36,254 nt of DNA from BS150m-G50 sp964517435 (GCA_964517435.1 CAZFEC010000035.1:1-36254), one strand, 5' to 3'; positions 14,053 to 22,881 are shown, numbered from the stretch's first letter. Notes: generated by a model not told the origin, from the sequence alone. Program-made: numbers and translations.

Positions 14053-15561
14053 TTACTGCACTTCCCGCAGCCGTCCGCCGGCGGGGCGTTCGATCTGGGG
14101 GTGCGTTTCGATAAAATCGGTCACGGCTTCGGACATCAGCGTATAGGTGTTCGTTTGCTCGGACGGTATGAAGCCGAGATAGCGTTCCGCGCGGCCCAGC
14201 GCGTAGTCGACGGTGACACCGGTATACTTCCGCCGCGGTTTGATCCGCTTGCCGCCGACGGTCGCCGTCACGATCTCCACCTGCTCACCCGGCAGTCTGC
14301 GCCAGCTGCATTCCAGCCCGCCGACCTGCATGATGCCGTGCCGTTCGAAACTGGAAGCGGTGGCGTTGTGCTTCAGGAAGGTCAGCAGCTCCTCGCCGCT
14401 GCATTCGAACCGGACCAGGTAATTCTGGAAGGGCAGCATCTCCGCGATATCCAGACGGGTAACCGGCCCTTCTTCCAGATTGGCGCGGATACCGCCGCTG
14501 TTGATCAGGGCAAAGTCCACCTGGTCATCCATCACCAGCAGTACATCGGTCAGCCAGTTGCCGAGATCGCATTCGTCGTAGTAGCTGCGCCCCATGGCGA
14601 TCTTGCACTCGCCGATCTGCGCACCGTATTCGGCCAGGATGTGTTGTTCGAAGGAATCGACCAGACGGCTCAGCTCCGGATGCGGTTCAACGGCATCCAC
14701 CCAGAGCGGAATCAGCTCGCCGTGGTGGGCGGTGATAGCATCCTCCTGCACGGTCAGTTGCAGTTTGCCCAGGTAGCGGGTATAGGAGCCGGCCTGCAGC
14801 ACCAGGATGTCGTTGACCGAGCGCGGCGGATCGATCCGGTGATGCGAATGACCGCCGACGATGACATCAGCGTTGTGTACCCGCGTCGCCAGCAGACTGT
14901 CCGCCTGCCAGCCCTGATGGGTCAGCAGCAGGATCAGATCGGTCTGCGGATCGATCTCGTCGATCAGGCGCTGCGCCGTTTCAACCGTGTTTTTCACCTC
15001 GAGTCCGGGGAAACGGGGCGCGATGTCGAAGAGATCGTCCAGGATCAGGCCGATCACCCCTACCCGCAGCTCACCCCGCTGGTAGATGCGGTAGGGATAA
15101 TCCGCCACCAGTTCATCATCGCGGAAAAAGTTGGCGGTGATCACGTCGCAGTTGAGCAGCTCCACCAACCGCTCCAGGTTGTCGATCCCACCGTCCAGCT
15201 CGTGGTTGCCGATGACGGTGGCGTCGAAGCCGATCCGGTTTATCAACTGGATGAAACCGCCCCCGGCGGCACCCGCCATTTCCATGTCGGAGAGCGGCGT
15301 GCCGGTCATCCAGTCACCGGCGTCCAGCAGCAGGTGATGCTGTGCCTGCTTCCGCTCCCGGTCGACATAGTACTTGAGCGCCGTCATGCCGCCGATCAGC
15401 GGCTTCGGCTCCTCATCCATCCAGGTGGCGGAGGAGGGAAGGAAGTGGGTGTGGAAATCGTTGGTGTGCAGGATGGTCAGTTCCTGCGGCTCGCTCTGCG
15501 CCAGGGCGGCGGTTCCAGCAGCCCCGAGCAGCACCAGCAAGAGAACGGATTTGAAGTCCAT
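14053..15561 (-). CDS. Secreted 5'-nucleotidase/metallophosphatase (UshA-like)
   Basis: A 502-residue exported enzyme. A signal peptide (1-21, ending ALA-Q) is followed by the calcineurin-like metallophosphatase domain with all key motifs: DFHTH (D35, H37), LDAGDW (D80, D83), GNHELDGG (N119, H120), LLTHQGW and GGHSHHR. The C-terminal 5'-nucleotidase domain contains FALINSGGIRANLEEG and the FSVFE-like substrate region FECSGEELLTFLKHN. Such enzymes hydrolyse nucleotides or 2',3'-cyclic nucleotides outside the cytoplasm to nucleosides and phosphate. The AAAGGAGGT ribosome binding site is nearly perfect. The MFS organophosphate-type transporter is next downstream, consistent with phosphate or nucleotide scavenging. 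Confidence 0.92.
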   Translation of the reverse strand: MDFKSVLLLVLLGAAGTAALAQSEPQELTILHTNDFHTHFLPSSATWMDEEPKPLIGGMTALKYYVDRERKQAQHHLLLDAGDWMTGTPLSDMEMAGAAGGGFIQLINRIGFDATVIGNHELDGGIDNLERLVELLNCDVITANFFRDDELVADYPYRIYQRGELRVGVIGLILDDLFDIAPRFPGLEVKNTVETAQRLIDEIDPQTDLILLLTHQGWQADSLLATRVHNADVIVGGHSHHRIDPPRSVNDILVLQAGSYTRYLGKLQLTVQEDAITAHHGELIPLWVDAVEPHPELSRLVDSFEQHILAEYGAQIGECKIAMGRSYYDECDLGNWLTDVLLVMDDQVDFALINSGGIRANLEEGPVTRLDIAEMLPFQNYLVRFECSGEELLTFLKHNATASSFERHGIMQVGGLECSWRRLPGEQVEIVTATVGGKRIKPRRKYTGVTVDYALGRAERYLGFIPSEQTNTYTLMSEAVTDFIETHPQIERPAGGRLREVQ

Positions 15562-15602
15562 CGTTACCTCCTTTTACGAGTGCTGGCTGTCAGATTCTCC
15601 CG

Positions 15603-16526
15603 TCAATCCAGCAGTTCCCGCGCCACACCCGTCACCGCAATCCCCAGGTCGGTAAGATCATAGCCCCCCTCCAGTCCGACCAGCATCTGCGGGCAGACTT
15701 CCCGCGCCATCCGCGTGAACCCGGCGAAGTCCTCGGGATCCAGCTCCATCATGGCGTAGGGATCGTTGCGGGTGGCATCGAAACCGGCGCTGACCAGCAG
15801 CAGGTCCGGCTTGAAATGCTTGAGGAAGGGAATCGCCATCTCGCGCATCGCTTCCCGGTAGAGTGATATGCCACTGCCTGCAGGCAGTGGCACGTTCAGT
15901 ACATTTTCATGTTCGCCCTTCTCGGCCGCGGCACCGGTGCCGGGGTAGAAGGGATACTGGTGCAGCGAGCAGTAGGCGGCGCGCGGATCGCCCTGGAGGA
16001 TATGCTGCGTGCCGTTGCCGTGGTGGACATCCCAGTCCAGGACCGCCACGCGGCCGACTCCCTTTACCTCGAGCGCCCAGCGGGCCGCGATCGCGCAGTT
16101 GGAGAAGAGGCAGAAACCCATGGCGCGGTCCGCTTCGGCGTGGTGTCCCGGCGGACGGGAGATGACGAAAGCGCTCCGCTCCCGCTCCAGTACTTCCTCC
16201 AGTCCCACCAGCCAGGCTCCGGCCGACAGCAACGCCACCTCGTAGCTGGCCAGGCAGACCGGCGTATCGGGATCCAGTTGGCTGCCGCCGCCTTCACAGA
16301 TGTTGCGAACCTGCTCGACATAGTTATAGGGATGCACCAGCTCCAGTTCGTCCGCCGTCGCTCGGCGGGGGAGAATCCACTCCAGCCGGTCGGCGAAGTC
16401 AGCAGCGCGCAGCGCGCCCGTGGCGGCGGTGATGCGGTCGGGGCATTCCTTGTGCCCCGGTGTCACCTCGTGGTCCAGAAAACGATCGCTGTGGATGATG
16501 GCGAGTTGTTTGGTGGAAGCCGGCAT
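15603..16526 (-). CDS. Histone-deacetylase-like amidohydrolase (AcuC/HDAC family)
   Basis: A 307-residue zinc amidohydrolase. The ATG at 16526 is preferred because longer in-frame starts add about 19 residues not expected in the family; none has a clear ribosome binding site. Diagnostic motifs are RPPGHHAE (H128, H129), DWDVHHGNGT with zinc ligands D166 and H168, SAGFD with the third ligand D250, and LEGGYD with catalytic Y289. Bacterial members remove acetyl groups from acetyl-lysine, acetylpolyamines or other N-acyl substrates; the substrate here is open. It lies 41 bp upstream of the 5'-nucleotidase gene and may share its transcript. A 24-bp perfect DNA palindrome lies inside the gene at 15869-15892. 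Confidence 0.92.
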   Translation of the reverse strand: MPASTKQLAIIHSDRFLDHEVTPGHKECPDRITAATGALRAADFADRLEWILPRRATADELELVHPYNYVEQVRNICEGGGSQLDPDTPVCLASYEVALLSAGAWLVGLEEVLERERSAFVISRPPGHHAEADRAMGFCLFSNCAIAARWALEVKGVGRVAVLDWDVHHGNGTQHILQGDPRAAYCSLHQYPFYPGTGAAAEKGEHENVLNVPLPAGSGISLYREAMREMAIPFLKHFKPDLLLVSAGFDATRNDPYAMMELDPEDFAGFTRMAREVCPQMLVGLEGGYDLTDLGIAVTGVARELLD

Positions 16527-16851
16527 AGTCTTGTTGCTGATTGTGAATGCCATTTGAACTGCAATTGATATTGTCAGTTCCAATGAGTCGGTCTGAAGTT
16601 TGATTTAGAAGGTAGTTACTGAGTCGGAAAATCCAAAGTCATTTGGGTTTGGGCGAGGGGAGAACGAGAGGGAGCTTCTGAAACCGTAATAAATGGCGCA
16701 GTTTTGCGAAGCGAAACTGCCAGGCGTGTCACCTTAGGTGACTAAACCGTTTCAGACGCTGTTTCATTCCTTAGCTGGAGAGTGTCTCAAACCTGGGACG
16801 AATAAGATGGCACCTCTTGTTCGTCTGAGATCAGACTGCGTAGCAGTTTGA
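16527..16851. other. Gene-free stretch with a possible branched structure
   Basis: No ORF of interest. Bases 16678-16755 can fold as a three-way junction: outer arms CTGAAAC (16678-16684) and GTTTCAG (16749-16755) enclose a 10-bp hairpin (16698-16720, GCAGTTTTGC/GCGAAACTGC with one mismatch) and a perfect 6-bp hairpin GTCACC-TTA-GGTGAC (16728-16742). A further small inverted repeat, CAGACTGC-GTA-GCAGTTTG, lies just before the stop of the beta-helix gene. It may be a palindromic repeat cluster or an uncharacterised RNA. There is no promoter or T-run to favour an RNA gene. Confidence 0.45.
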
Positions 16852-19152
16852 TCAATTCACCAGCGTCAGCTTCCGGCTGTCGCTGCCAAGGGGCGACTGA
16901 AGCGTTACGACATAAACCCCGCTGGCGAGCTCATCGGCGGCGAACCGGATGCTGTGCTCGCCGGCCCCGACCCAGGCATCGATCAGTGTCGTTACCAACC
17001 GGCCGGTGATGGTATAAAGAGTTAGTTCAATGTGATCCGCCCGCGGCAGGCTGTAATGTATCGATGTGGTGCTGTTGAAGGGATTAGGATGGATGGAAGT
17101 GATGGCGAAGTCCTCCGGCAACTGCGGCGGATCTGCGTGCACCACGGTTTCCGATTCCCACTCATAAGCGCCGATGTCGGGGGCGGCGCCTTCATACTGA
17201 TCGGGCGAGAGATTGACGACGGTGTCGCCGTCGACCACCCAGAAGGCGGTCCCGGCGTCGATCGCCGGGGAGTTCGGTGCGAGTCGATAAGGATGTTCCC
17301 CTTCGCCGACAAACAACGGATCCGCGCTGAAGTTGCCCTCCTCTAAAATTACCTCCGCATCCCCGATCTCATGGATGCCGCCCTCCATATCCTGGATGAT
17401 GTTATGCGAAAGTAGCAGATCGATAGGCTGCGTGGAGGCGTCAAGGGAGATCTCATACAGGTCGTTGTCCCAGAAGAGGCAGTTTGCCAACCGGATTTCA
17501 TTCTCCGTCGCATACCCTTCCACCCACATACTCCCGCTGACCAGAGAGGAGTTGTCGGCGAAGGTGCAGTTGACGATATCCAGTGGGTAGCGATAATCGC
17601 GCGCGTTCAGGCCCGGTGCGAAGTGATAATAGTCAGTATAGTCGTTGAGGTTGTTTACAAAGACGCTGTTCTCTACCCGGTGTGAGAACTGGTAGGGATA
17701 GAAGGAAGGCGGTGCTACCATTCCCAGCGCCGATGCCATTCCGTATAATTCCGGGTCGACTCCTTCCAATGGTGTGGTATTTTCGAAACGGCAGTTCTGC
17801 ACCAGTGCATCAGCGTGTATTCCAACCCCTGCGACTCTAATACAACGATTATCAAGGAAATCGCAATCGCGGATTATGATGCAGGTGTTCTCTTTAAATA
17901 CTATCCATTCGGGGTAAGAATGAGAGATCAAGTGGCTCGTTTCATTGCTAGCAAACAAGACATCCTCGATGATCGCGTCTTCATTCTGAGTAAAAGAAAG
18001 GCCCTTCATGAACTCTACTCGAGAAGCATTAATGATACTCATCGAGCGAATACAATAGTCTCTTTCCTCATTAAAACCGGTCATGACTGAGGGATTCGAG
18101 AACTCCAGATCCAGGATAGTGGTATCTCTCCCAGAGCCGATAAGTGAAACATATGATCTGAGGTTGATGGGGAAGCTCTGTCCACCTGAAGGGGCATAGA
18201 TACCTGGCAGTAAATGGACCGTTTGGGGATTAGCCGAATCCGCGTTGATGATGTGAAACGCATAGGTAATTGTTCTGAGTGGCTCATCAGGTGTCGCGCC
18301 GCTGTTGTTGTTATCTCCTGATGGTGAGACCCAGAGATCATACTGAACAGGTAAGAGCTTTCCACTCAGGATATCCACTTCTGGATCGACATTGCCACCG
18401 AAAAAGTATCCATCATAAACAGCTACAGTCGCGGTATCCAGATAGAACCTAGGTGGCGAATCGCCTTCGTAGAATTGGAAGATATCGCAGTATGCTCCCG
18501 CTTCATTCAGGAAGACACTGCACCGGTTCAGCGAGTCCATTTCTACCTCCGAGTTGCCGGTCCATAAACCACCCCCAATATTCTGCGCGGAGTTCTCCGT
18601 TATGACTAAGTTTGACATGTATGCAGGGGAGTCGCCTGCAAAGATACCGCCACCGCCATTGACACCACAGCAATGGTTGCGGGTAATCATGCAGTTGGTA
18701 AGACTGGGATAGCTCTCGTCGATGAAAATTCCACCCCCTTTTGTATAACCTAAACCACTCATCCGCCCACTACCATTGGTGATTGTGAAACCGTTCAGAA
18801 CCGCTGACCTGTCCTCACCCTCTCTGAATGTCACGACTGAACCGTTCTGCCCTCCGTCGATAATCGTCTCCCGAATACAATCCTCATCTCCTTCCAGATA
18901 GTAGTGTGAGGTTAGAAAGATGTTCTTGCCATGGTAATCGATGTTCTCGACATAGGAGCCGGGTGCGACGACGACAGTGTCTCCCTCGGTGGAGACACTG
19001 TCGATCGCCGTCTGGATACTCTCAAAATCTGCTGGTACATGGTATGTACCAGCCTGTAGAATGTGTGGTTTGATAATCAGAAAGGAGGAGGTTAGAAAAC
19101 ACAGCGTTGCTATCTGAGGAAAAAACCGTTGCGTAATAGATCTGTTCTGCAT
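16852..19152 (-). CDS. Secreted beta-helix repeat protein with FlgD-like C-terminal module
   Basis: A 766-residue exported protein. The ATG at 19152 is chosen because AAAGGAGG lies 7 nt before it; an in-frame upstream start would add eight residues. A signal peptide runs to about residue 35 (LQA-G). The body is a right-handed parallel beta-helix in two blocks. The first opens with ADFESIQTAIDS...GDTVVVAPGSYVEN; the second opens with the DUF1565-like LWVSPSGDNNNSGATPDEPL. Both contain many N-x-x-F/I-x-x-N turns and NSPAIDAG ends the helix. The last 80 residues form a FlgD-like/Por-type module starting IHPNPFNSTTSIHYSLP and ending ASGVYVVTLQS. Surface or secreted carbohydrate-binding or adhesin roles are typical; no catalytic residues are evident. 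It follows the amidotransferase-like gene by 35 bp. Confidence 0.82.
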   Translation of the reverse strand: MQNRSITQRFFPQIATLCFLTSSFLIIKPHILQAGTYHVPADFESIQTAIDSVSTEGDTVVVAPGSYVENIDYHGKNIFLTSHYYLEGDEDCIRETIIDGGQNGSVVTFREGEDRSAVLNGFTITNGSGRMSGLGYTKGGGIFIDESYPSLTNCMITRNHCCGVNGGGGIFAGDSPAYMSNLVITENSAQNIGGGLWTGNSEVEMDSLNRCSVFLNEAGAYCDIFQFYEGDSPPRFYLDTATVAVYDGYFFGGNVDPEVDILSGKLLPVQYDLWVSPSGDNNNSGATPDEPLRTITYAFHIINADSANPQTVHLLPGIYAPSGGQSFPINLRSYVSLIGSGRDTTILDLEFSNPSVMTGFNEERDYCIRSMSIINASRVEFMKGLSFTQNEDAIIEDVLFASNETSHLISHSYPEWIVFKENTCIIIRDCDFLDNRCIRVAGVGIHADALVQNCRFENTTPLEGVDPELYGMASALGMVAPPSFYPYQFSHRVENSVFVNNLNDYTDYYHFAPGLNARDYRYPLDIVNCTFADNSSLVSGSMWVEGYATENEIRLANCLFWDNDLYEISLDASTQPIDLLLSHNIIQDMEGGIHEIGDAEVILEEGNFSADPLFVGEGEHPYRLAPNSPAIDAGTAFWVVDGDTVVNLSPDQYEGAAPDIGAYEWESETVVHADPPQLPEDFAITSIHPNPFNSTTSIHYSLPRADHIELTLYTITGRLVTTLIDAWVGAGEHSIRFAADELASGVYVVTLQSPLGSDSRKLTLVN

Positions 19153-19187
19153 GGCACGCCTCCTTTCTGCTGCCATTCCAATGATGT

Positions 19188-21464
19188 CTACTTGATCAGA
19201 ATAAGCTTGTTACTGACCTGCTGGTCGGGACTGCTTAGCTGATAGTAGTAGATACCGCTGGCAACGGCAGAGCCGCCATCACTGGTGCCATTCCAGGTGA
19301 AAGAGTATAACCCGCTGTTAAGGAATCCCTGCAGGAGCGTAGTCACGAGCTTACCCCTAACATTGAAAATGTGCAACGAGACCTCGGCATCCCGGTTTAA
19401 GAGGAAGCTGATATTAGTCGACGGGTTGAAGGGATTGGGGGCAGCGCTGACCGCGGAAAAAGTAGTGGGCACTGCTTCCGTCATCGTCGTGATATCGGCC
19501 AATTCCATCAGGACGGCGCCATTCACATGACGTCTGCTCGACGGTGCCAGCGTCCGTCTGGCCGGAGGAGGTGCCGGTCCATCGGGGATAGTCCGGTAAA
19601 CGATCTCTTCGGTCACGATCTCGTAGGTGACGCCGGAGAGACTTTCGTCGTAAACCCGCAGGTTGATCGGATAGCCGTTCACGACCTCCGCCCCCACGCA
19701 GACGTCATCTTTGATCGCGCCGATTTCGATCGCATTTTCGCCGTTTTCGATCGATTCGATGACGACTTTGATATAGTCTGAGTCAGCTTCATAGCTGAAG
19801 TGCTCCGGTTGGTCCGGGGAGAAGCCTGAGATGCCGCCCTGCGGATCATTCCAGGTGAAGGTTATAACCGCGTCCATGTCCACTTCGTACATTTTTCCGT
19901 AATCGAGCGTAAGACACTCAACGGAATCTGGCGCTCCCGGCGGCTGGCAATCTTTCTTGACGTGGAACTTATCGTTAATGCGGACCATGAACCAATCCTC
20001 GGCGGCGATCGACAGCATTCTGTCTAATACTTCATCTGGAAAGGCGTCTGAAGGGTGCTGTGAATCCTCGAGGAAGTAGGGAACATAGTTTACACCAGCA
20101 TGCAGTGTCAATTCGGTCGTGGGATCGATCAACTCCGCACCTGCCACATAATGCGTGTAACTATCGTAATCCCCCTCTTGTATGTTGACCTTGTAGCCCT
20201 TCGTGCTCACTATGTCAGAAATGTCACCAAGCGTCCAGTAATAACCATCCCATACTGCTGGATCATCCGTTTCATGCATTATCTGCATTTCATCAATAAA
20301 CTGAGTGAGTGGATCGAAGAAGTCTGTTGTGAACGGTCCAAGGATTGTTGGAAGTACTGGGTAACATACCCAATTATAGTTCTCGTGATAGCTGTAGACG
20401 TCGAATTCGCCGTTTGTATGCAAGAACATATCGTCGAAATACGCGATACTCCCGTATACTGGTATGTGAACCAACTGATGCTGTGAAAGTGCAACATCAC
20501 CTTGAATATCGCCGGTCGATCCCCCTACCAATCCACTCGGAAACCTGTTGTAGTACATACGATGGCTGGCATCATCATCATTCGCATTCTTGAACAGGTA
20601 CACACCATCACCATCAGATAGTACAAAGTTGATTGTACTGGCTGCCGATTCGATCTGATTTCTTACATTATACCCGTAGAAACTAGTATTGTTAAGTGCA
20701 GTATATATTGCATTGGTCACATCACCATTTCCCTGGATTATGAAAAACATCAGATAATGAAACAGCAGCTCACTGTCTATCCAGCTATTCACATAAGGAT
20801 CAGGATCCTCACTATCATAGGCAGGGATCCCCTCCCAATTTGAAGCGTGATCAGGATCACTAAACCAGCCAGATTGTACCAAGCCGAAGAGAAGTCTATC
20901 CTTCAAACAATTAGAAGCTCCATGTGTAAGCACACCATTGTGAACCAAAGAGTACGTTCTACCATCCCAGTCAAGCCAGAAGGGGTGATTCCCATACCCT
21001 CCCGAGCCTAATCTGTCATGCCCCAGGGCTATCACGGCGTCATTTCCCGAATCGGTGATATCTGCGATTGCCTGATCCATTACGCCATTGTCGTTATACT
21101 CATAGTAGACTGGAAGTTCTCCCTCTCGTGTCGCATAGTATTTCTGTCCTTCCTCCAGAAAGGGATCCGTATTGTAGTAGACCAAACCGTAACCATCAGG
21201 ATTATCATCTGCGTTGGATTGATTTTTTAGAAACTGAAAATAGGAATTTACTTCACCTTCCATTTCCACATCTGCTATTTCCGTGTCTCCTTGCGCAACC
21301 ATAGCGATAAAATCGCACTCATCTGCTGCCGCCGGTATGTTCGTCATCAACAGGATTACCGACACATATCCCACGGTCCGTCTCATCAATGCCGTCCAGC
21401 CTGATCGCTTGACCGATTCCAGCTCAAAAATCCGCTCACTATTCAAAACAGTTGTCGATTCCAT
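19188..21464 (-). CDS. Secreted class-II glutamine-amidotransferase-like protein with FlgD-like C-terminal module
   Basis: A 758-residue protein. The ATG at 21464 is preferred (GGGAGGA with 5-nt spacing) over an in-frame ATG seven codons upstream without one. A long n-region precedes MRR and a hydrophobic core ending PAAADE, then C50 in CDFIAMVAQ. The next 200 residues match class-II glutamine amidotransferases: NPDGYGLVYY, GHDRLGSGGYGNHPF (H149-R151, N159-F162), SLVHNGVL (N176) and DSELLF (D230-E232). C50 would be the N-terminal nucleophile if the signal is cut just before it. A long middle region (about 260-640) is unfamiliar. The end is a FlgD-like module from APNPFNPSTNIS to NKLILIK. The gene is visibly more AT-rich than its neighbours, suggesting separate origin. 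A secreted Ntn-hydrolase is the best reading. Confidence 0.7.
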   Translation of the reverse strand: MESTTVLNSERIFELESVKRSGWTALMRRTVGYVSVILLMTNIPAAADECDFIAMVAQGDTEIADVEMEGEVNSYFQFLKNQSNADDNPDGYGLVYYNTDPFLEEGQKYYATREGELPVYYEYNDNGVMDQAIADITDSGNDAVIALGHDRLGSGGYGNHPFWLDWDGRTYSLVHNGVLTHGASNCLKDRLLFGLVQSGWFSDPDHASNWEGIPAYDSEDPDPYVNSWIDSELLFHYLMFFIIQGNGDVTNAIYTALNNTSFYGYNVRNQIESAASTINFVLSDGDGVYLFKNANDDDASHRMYYNRFPSGLVGGSTGDIQGDVALSQHQLVHIPVYGSIAYFDDMFLHTNGEFDVYSYHENYNWVCYPVLPTILGPFTTDFFDPLTQFIDEMQIMHETDDPAVWDGYYWTLGDISDIVSTKGYKVNIQEGDYDSYTHYVAGAELIDPTTELTLHAGVNYVPYFLEDSQHPSDAFPDEVLDRMLSIAAEDWFMVRINDKFHVKKDCQPPGAPDSVECLTLDYGKMYEVDMDAVITFTWNDPQGGISGFSPDQPEHFSYEADSDYIKVVIESIENGENAIEIGAIKDDVCVGAEVVNGYPINLRVYDESLSGVTYEIVTEEIVYRTIPDGPAPPPARRTLAPSSRRHVNGAVLMELADITTMTEAVPTTFSAVSAAPNPFNPSTNISFLLNRDAEVSLHIFNVRGKLVTTLLQGFLNSGLYSFTWNGTSDGGSAVASGIYYYQLSSPDQQVSNKLILIK

Positions 21465-21499
21465 CGAGTTCCTCCCAATTGACATGAATGCTGTGCACT

Positions 21500-21535
21500 C
21501 AATTCGATATCGAATTGACGATACATTTCGAAATG
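21500..21535. promoter_or_regulatory. Two perfect palindromes upstream of the amidotransferase-like gene
   Basis: CAATTCGATATCGAATTG (21500-21517) is a perfect 18-bp palindrome, and CATTTCGAAATG (21524-21535) is a perfect 12-bp palindrome, separated by 6 bp. They lie 36-71 bp before the ATG at 21464, where an operator would act. Both share a TTCGA core. No convincing -35/-10 pair was found beside them. Confidence 0.45.
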
Positions 21536-21643
21536 CTCCCGTACGATTCAGGTAGAGTAATCAGATACTCCCGATAACAGGCATCGTAGTAAAGAGCGCT
21601 AAGGAGGTTGTAATTTGGAAGCCGGTTCACGTTTCGAGAACCT

Positions 21644-21770
21644 GGGGGGGGTGTTAAGGGCATATAAGTAGATTTCACTTCAGCTCCATGCTAGTGGACT
21701 GAATAATCTACGTGAGCATATCTACTCTATTCTATAGCTGCAAATGGGGGGGCCGTTTCCCCCCCTTACA
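21644..21770. repeat. G-tract region and G7/C7 hairpin with TTACA flank
   Basis: Eight consecutive G residues occur at 21644-21651, followed by TGTTAAGGG. Further on, seven G (21746-21752), the loop CCGTTT and seven C (21759-21765) form a strong hairpin followed by TTACA. The C-rich arm plus (T)TACA matches the layout of the hairpins at 10540, 11109 and 12334. The stretch between is gene-free. With the 5' region of the amidotransferase-like gene it fills the non-coding interval 21465-21837. Confidence 0.6.
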
Positions 21771-21777
21771 CCTCTCT

Positions 21778-21837
21778 GGAATGCTGACTGGGCGGCATTC
21801 CAAACGCCATTTTGAACAGACAATGTTCCATTGCTGC
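21778..21837. repeat. GGAATGCTG hairpin element, short copy
   Basis: GGAATGCTG-ACTGGG-CGGCATTCC (21778-21801, one wobble pair) is followed by AAACGCCATT and GAACAGACAATGTTCCATTGCTG. The same blocks in the same order occur in the larger element at 30398-30586, with GAACAGACGATGTTCC there. This copy lacks the 21-bp inverted repeats. It ends at the stop codon of the ATPase gene at 21838 and has no T-run, so it is a weak terminator at best. Confidence 0.7.
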
Positions 21838-22863
21838 TCAAATGGCCATCTTATCCGCTTCCTTGATAAAGCGGCAGGCCACCTCATGCCGGTCGCCCAG
21901 GTCCTGCAGTTCCGGAATCGCCTCACCGCATTCCGGGCGGGCGATCGGACAGCGGGTGCGGAAGCCGCAGCCGGAGGGCTTGGCCAGCGGCGACGGCACA
22001 TCTCCCACCAGCACGATGCGAGCCTTGTCCGCCCGTTCCGGATTCGGCAGCGGCACGCTGGAGAGCAGGCTGCGGGTATATGGATGGCGCGGCCGGTGAT
22101 AGACATCGTCCGATTTGCCGATCTCCACCAGGTCGCCCAGGTACATCACGCCGATCCGCCGGGCGATATGCTCCACCACCGAGAGGTCGTGAGCGATGAA
22201 GATCAGCGAGAGTTTGAACTCCTCCTGCAGGTCCATCAGCAGGTTGATCACCTGCGCCTGGATCGAGACATCCAGTGCGGAGACCGGCTCGTCGGCGATG
22301 ATGATCTTGGGGTTGGTTGCCAGGGCGCGGGCGATGCCGATCCGCTGCCGCTGCCCGCCGGAGAACTCGTGCGGATAGCGGGTGGCCTGCTCCCCGGAGA
22401 GACCCACCTTGTCCAGCAGCCAGGCGACCCGCTCCTTCTTTTCAGCAGCGGACAGCGTGCTGTGAAGGTCGAGCGGCTCCTGTACGATGCCCTGCACCAG
22501 CATGCGGGGATTCAGTGAGGAGAAGGGATCCTGGAAGATCATCTGGATCTGCGGGCGATACTTCTGCATCTCCTTCTTCTTCAGCTTGACCAGGTCGACG
22601 TAACCGCCATCCTGCTGGAGGAGCACTTCCCCCTCCACTTCGACATCGGGCGCGGTCAGCCGCAGGACGTTGATGATCCCCTTCCCCACCGTCGACTTGC
22701 CGCAGCCCGATTCCCCCACGATACCGAGGGTTTCGCTGGGCAGCAGATCGAAGGTGACACCGTCGACAGCGCGCACTTCCGCCACTTTGCGTTGAAAGAC
22801 GCCGCCGAACAGCGGAAAGCGGACCTTGAGATTTCTGACTTTGAGCAGAGGTTTATCGAACAT
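21838..22863 (-). CDS. oppF: Peptide ABC transporter ATPase, OppF/DppF type
   Basis: A 341-residue cytoplasmic ATPase subunit. It has Walker A GESGCGKST (50-58), Q-loop FQDPFSSLNPR, ABC signature FSGGQ (167-171), Walker B IIIADEP (187-193) and H-loop AHDLSVVEH. The C-terminal OppF extension carries the cysteine-containing CGFRTRCPIARPEC segment that binds an iron-sulfur cluster in related transporters. The FSSLNPRM and LDVSIQAQV segments assign it to the F-type half of the peptide/opine/nickel family. It is last in the yej-type operon, 18 bp after the OppD-type gene. In E. coli YejF both ATPase halves are one polypeptide; here they are two genes. Confidence 0.95.
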   Translation of the reverse strand: MFDKPLLKVRNLKVRFPLFGGVFQRKVAEVRAVDGVTFDLLPSETLGIVGESGCGKSTVGKGIINVLRLTAPDVEVEGEVLLQQDGGYVDLVKLKKKEMQKYRPQIQMIFQDPFSSLNPRMLVQGIVQEPLDLHSTLSAAEKKERVAWLLDKVGLSGEQATRYPHEFSGGQRQRIGIARALATNPKIIIADEPVSALDVSIQAQVINLLMDLQEEFKLSLIFIAHDLSVVEHIARRIGVMYLGDLVEIGKSDDVYHRPRHPYTRSLLSSVPLPNPERADKARIVLVGDVPSPLAKPSGCGFRTRCPIARPECGEAIPELQDLGDRHEVACRFIKEADKMAI

Positions 22864-22881
22864 GTTACTCTCTATCCTGTC

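Noticed and set aside
13060..15663. Plus-strand ORF of 867 codons
   Set aside because: It is antisense to the MFS and 5'-nucleotidase genes, which have full family motifs. Its composition is typical of a GC-rich antisense frame.
16527..16583. Longer start for the deacetylase-like protein
   Set aside because: It would use a TTG codon and add residues without a ribosome binding site; the ATG at 16526 fits family length.
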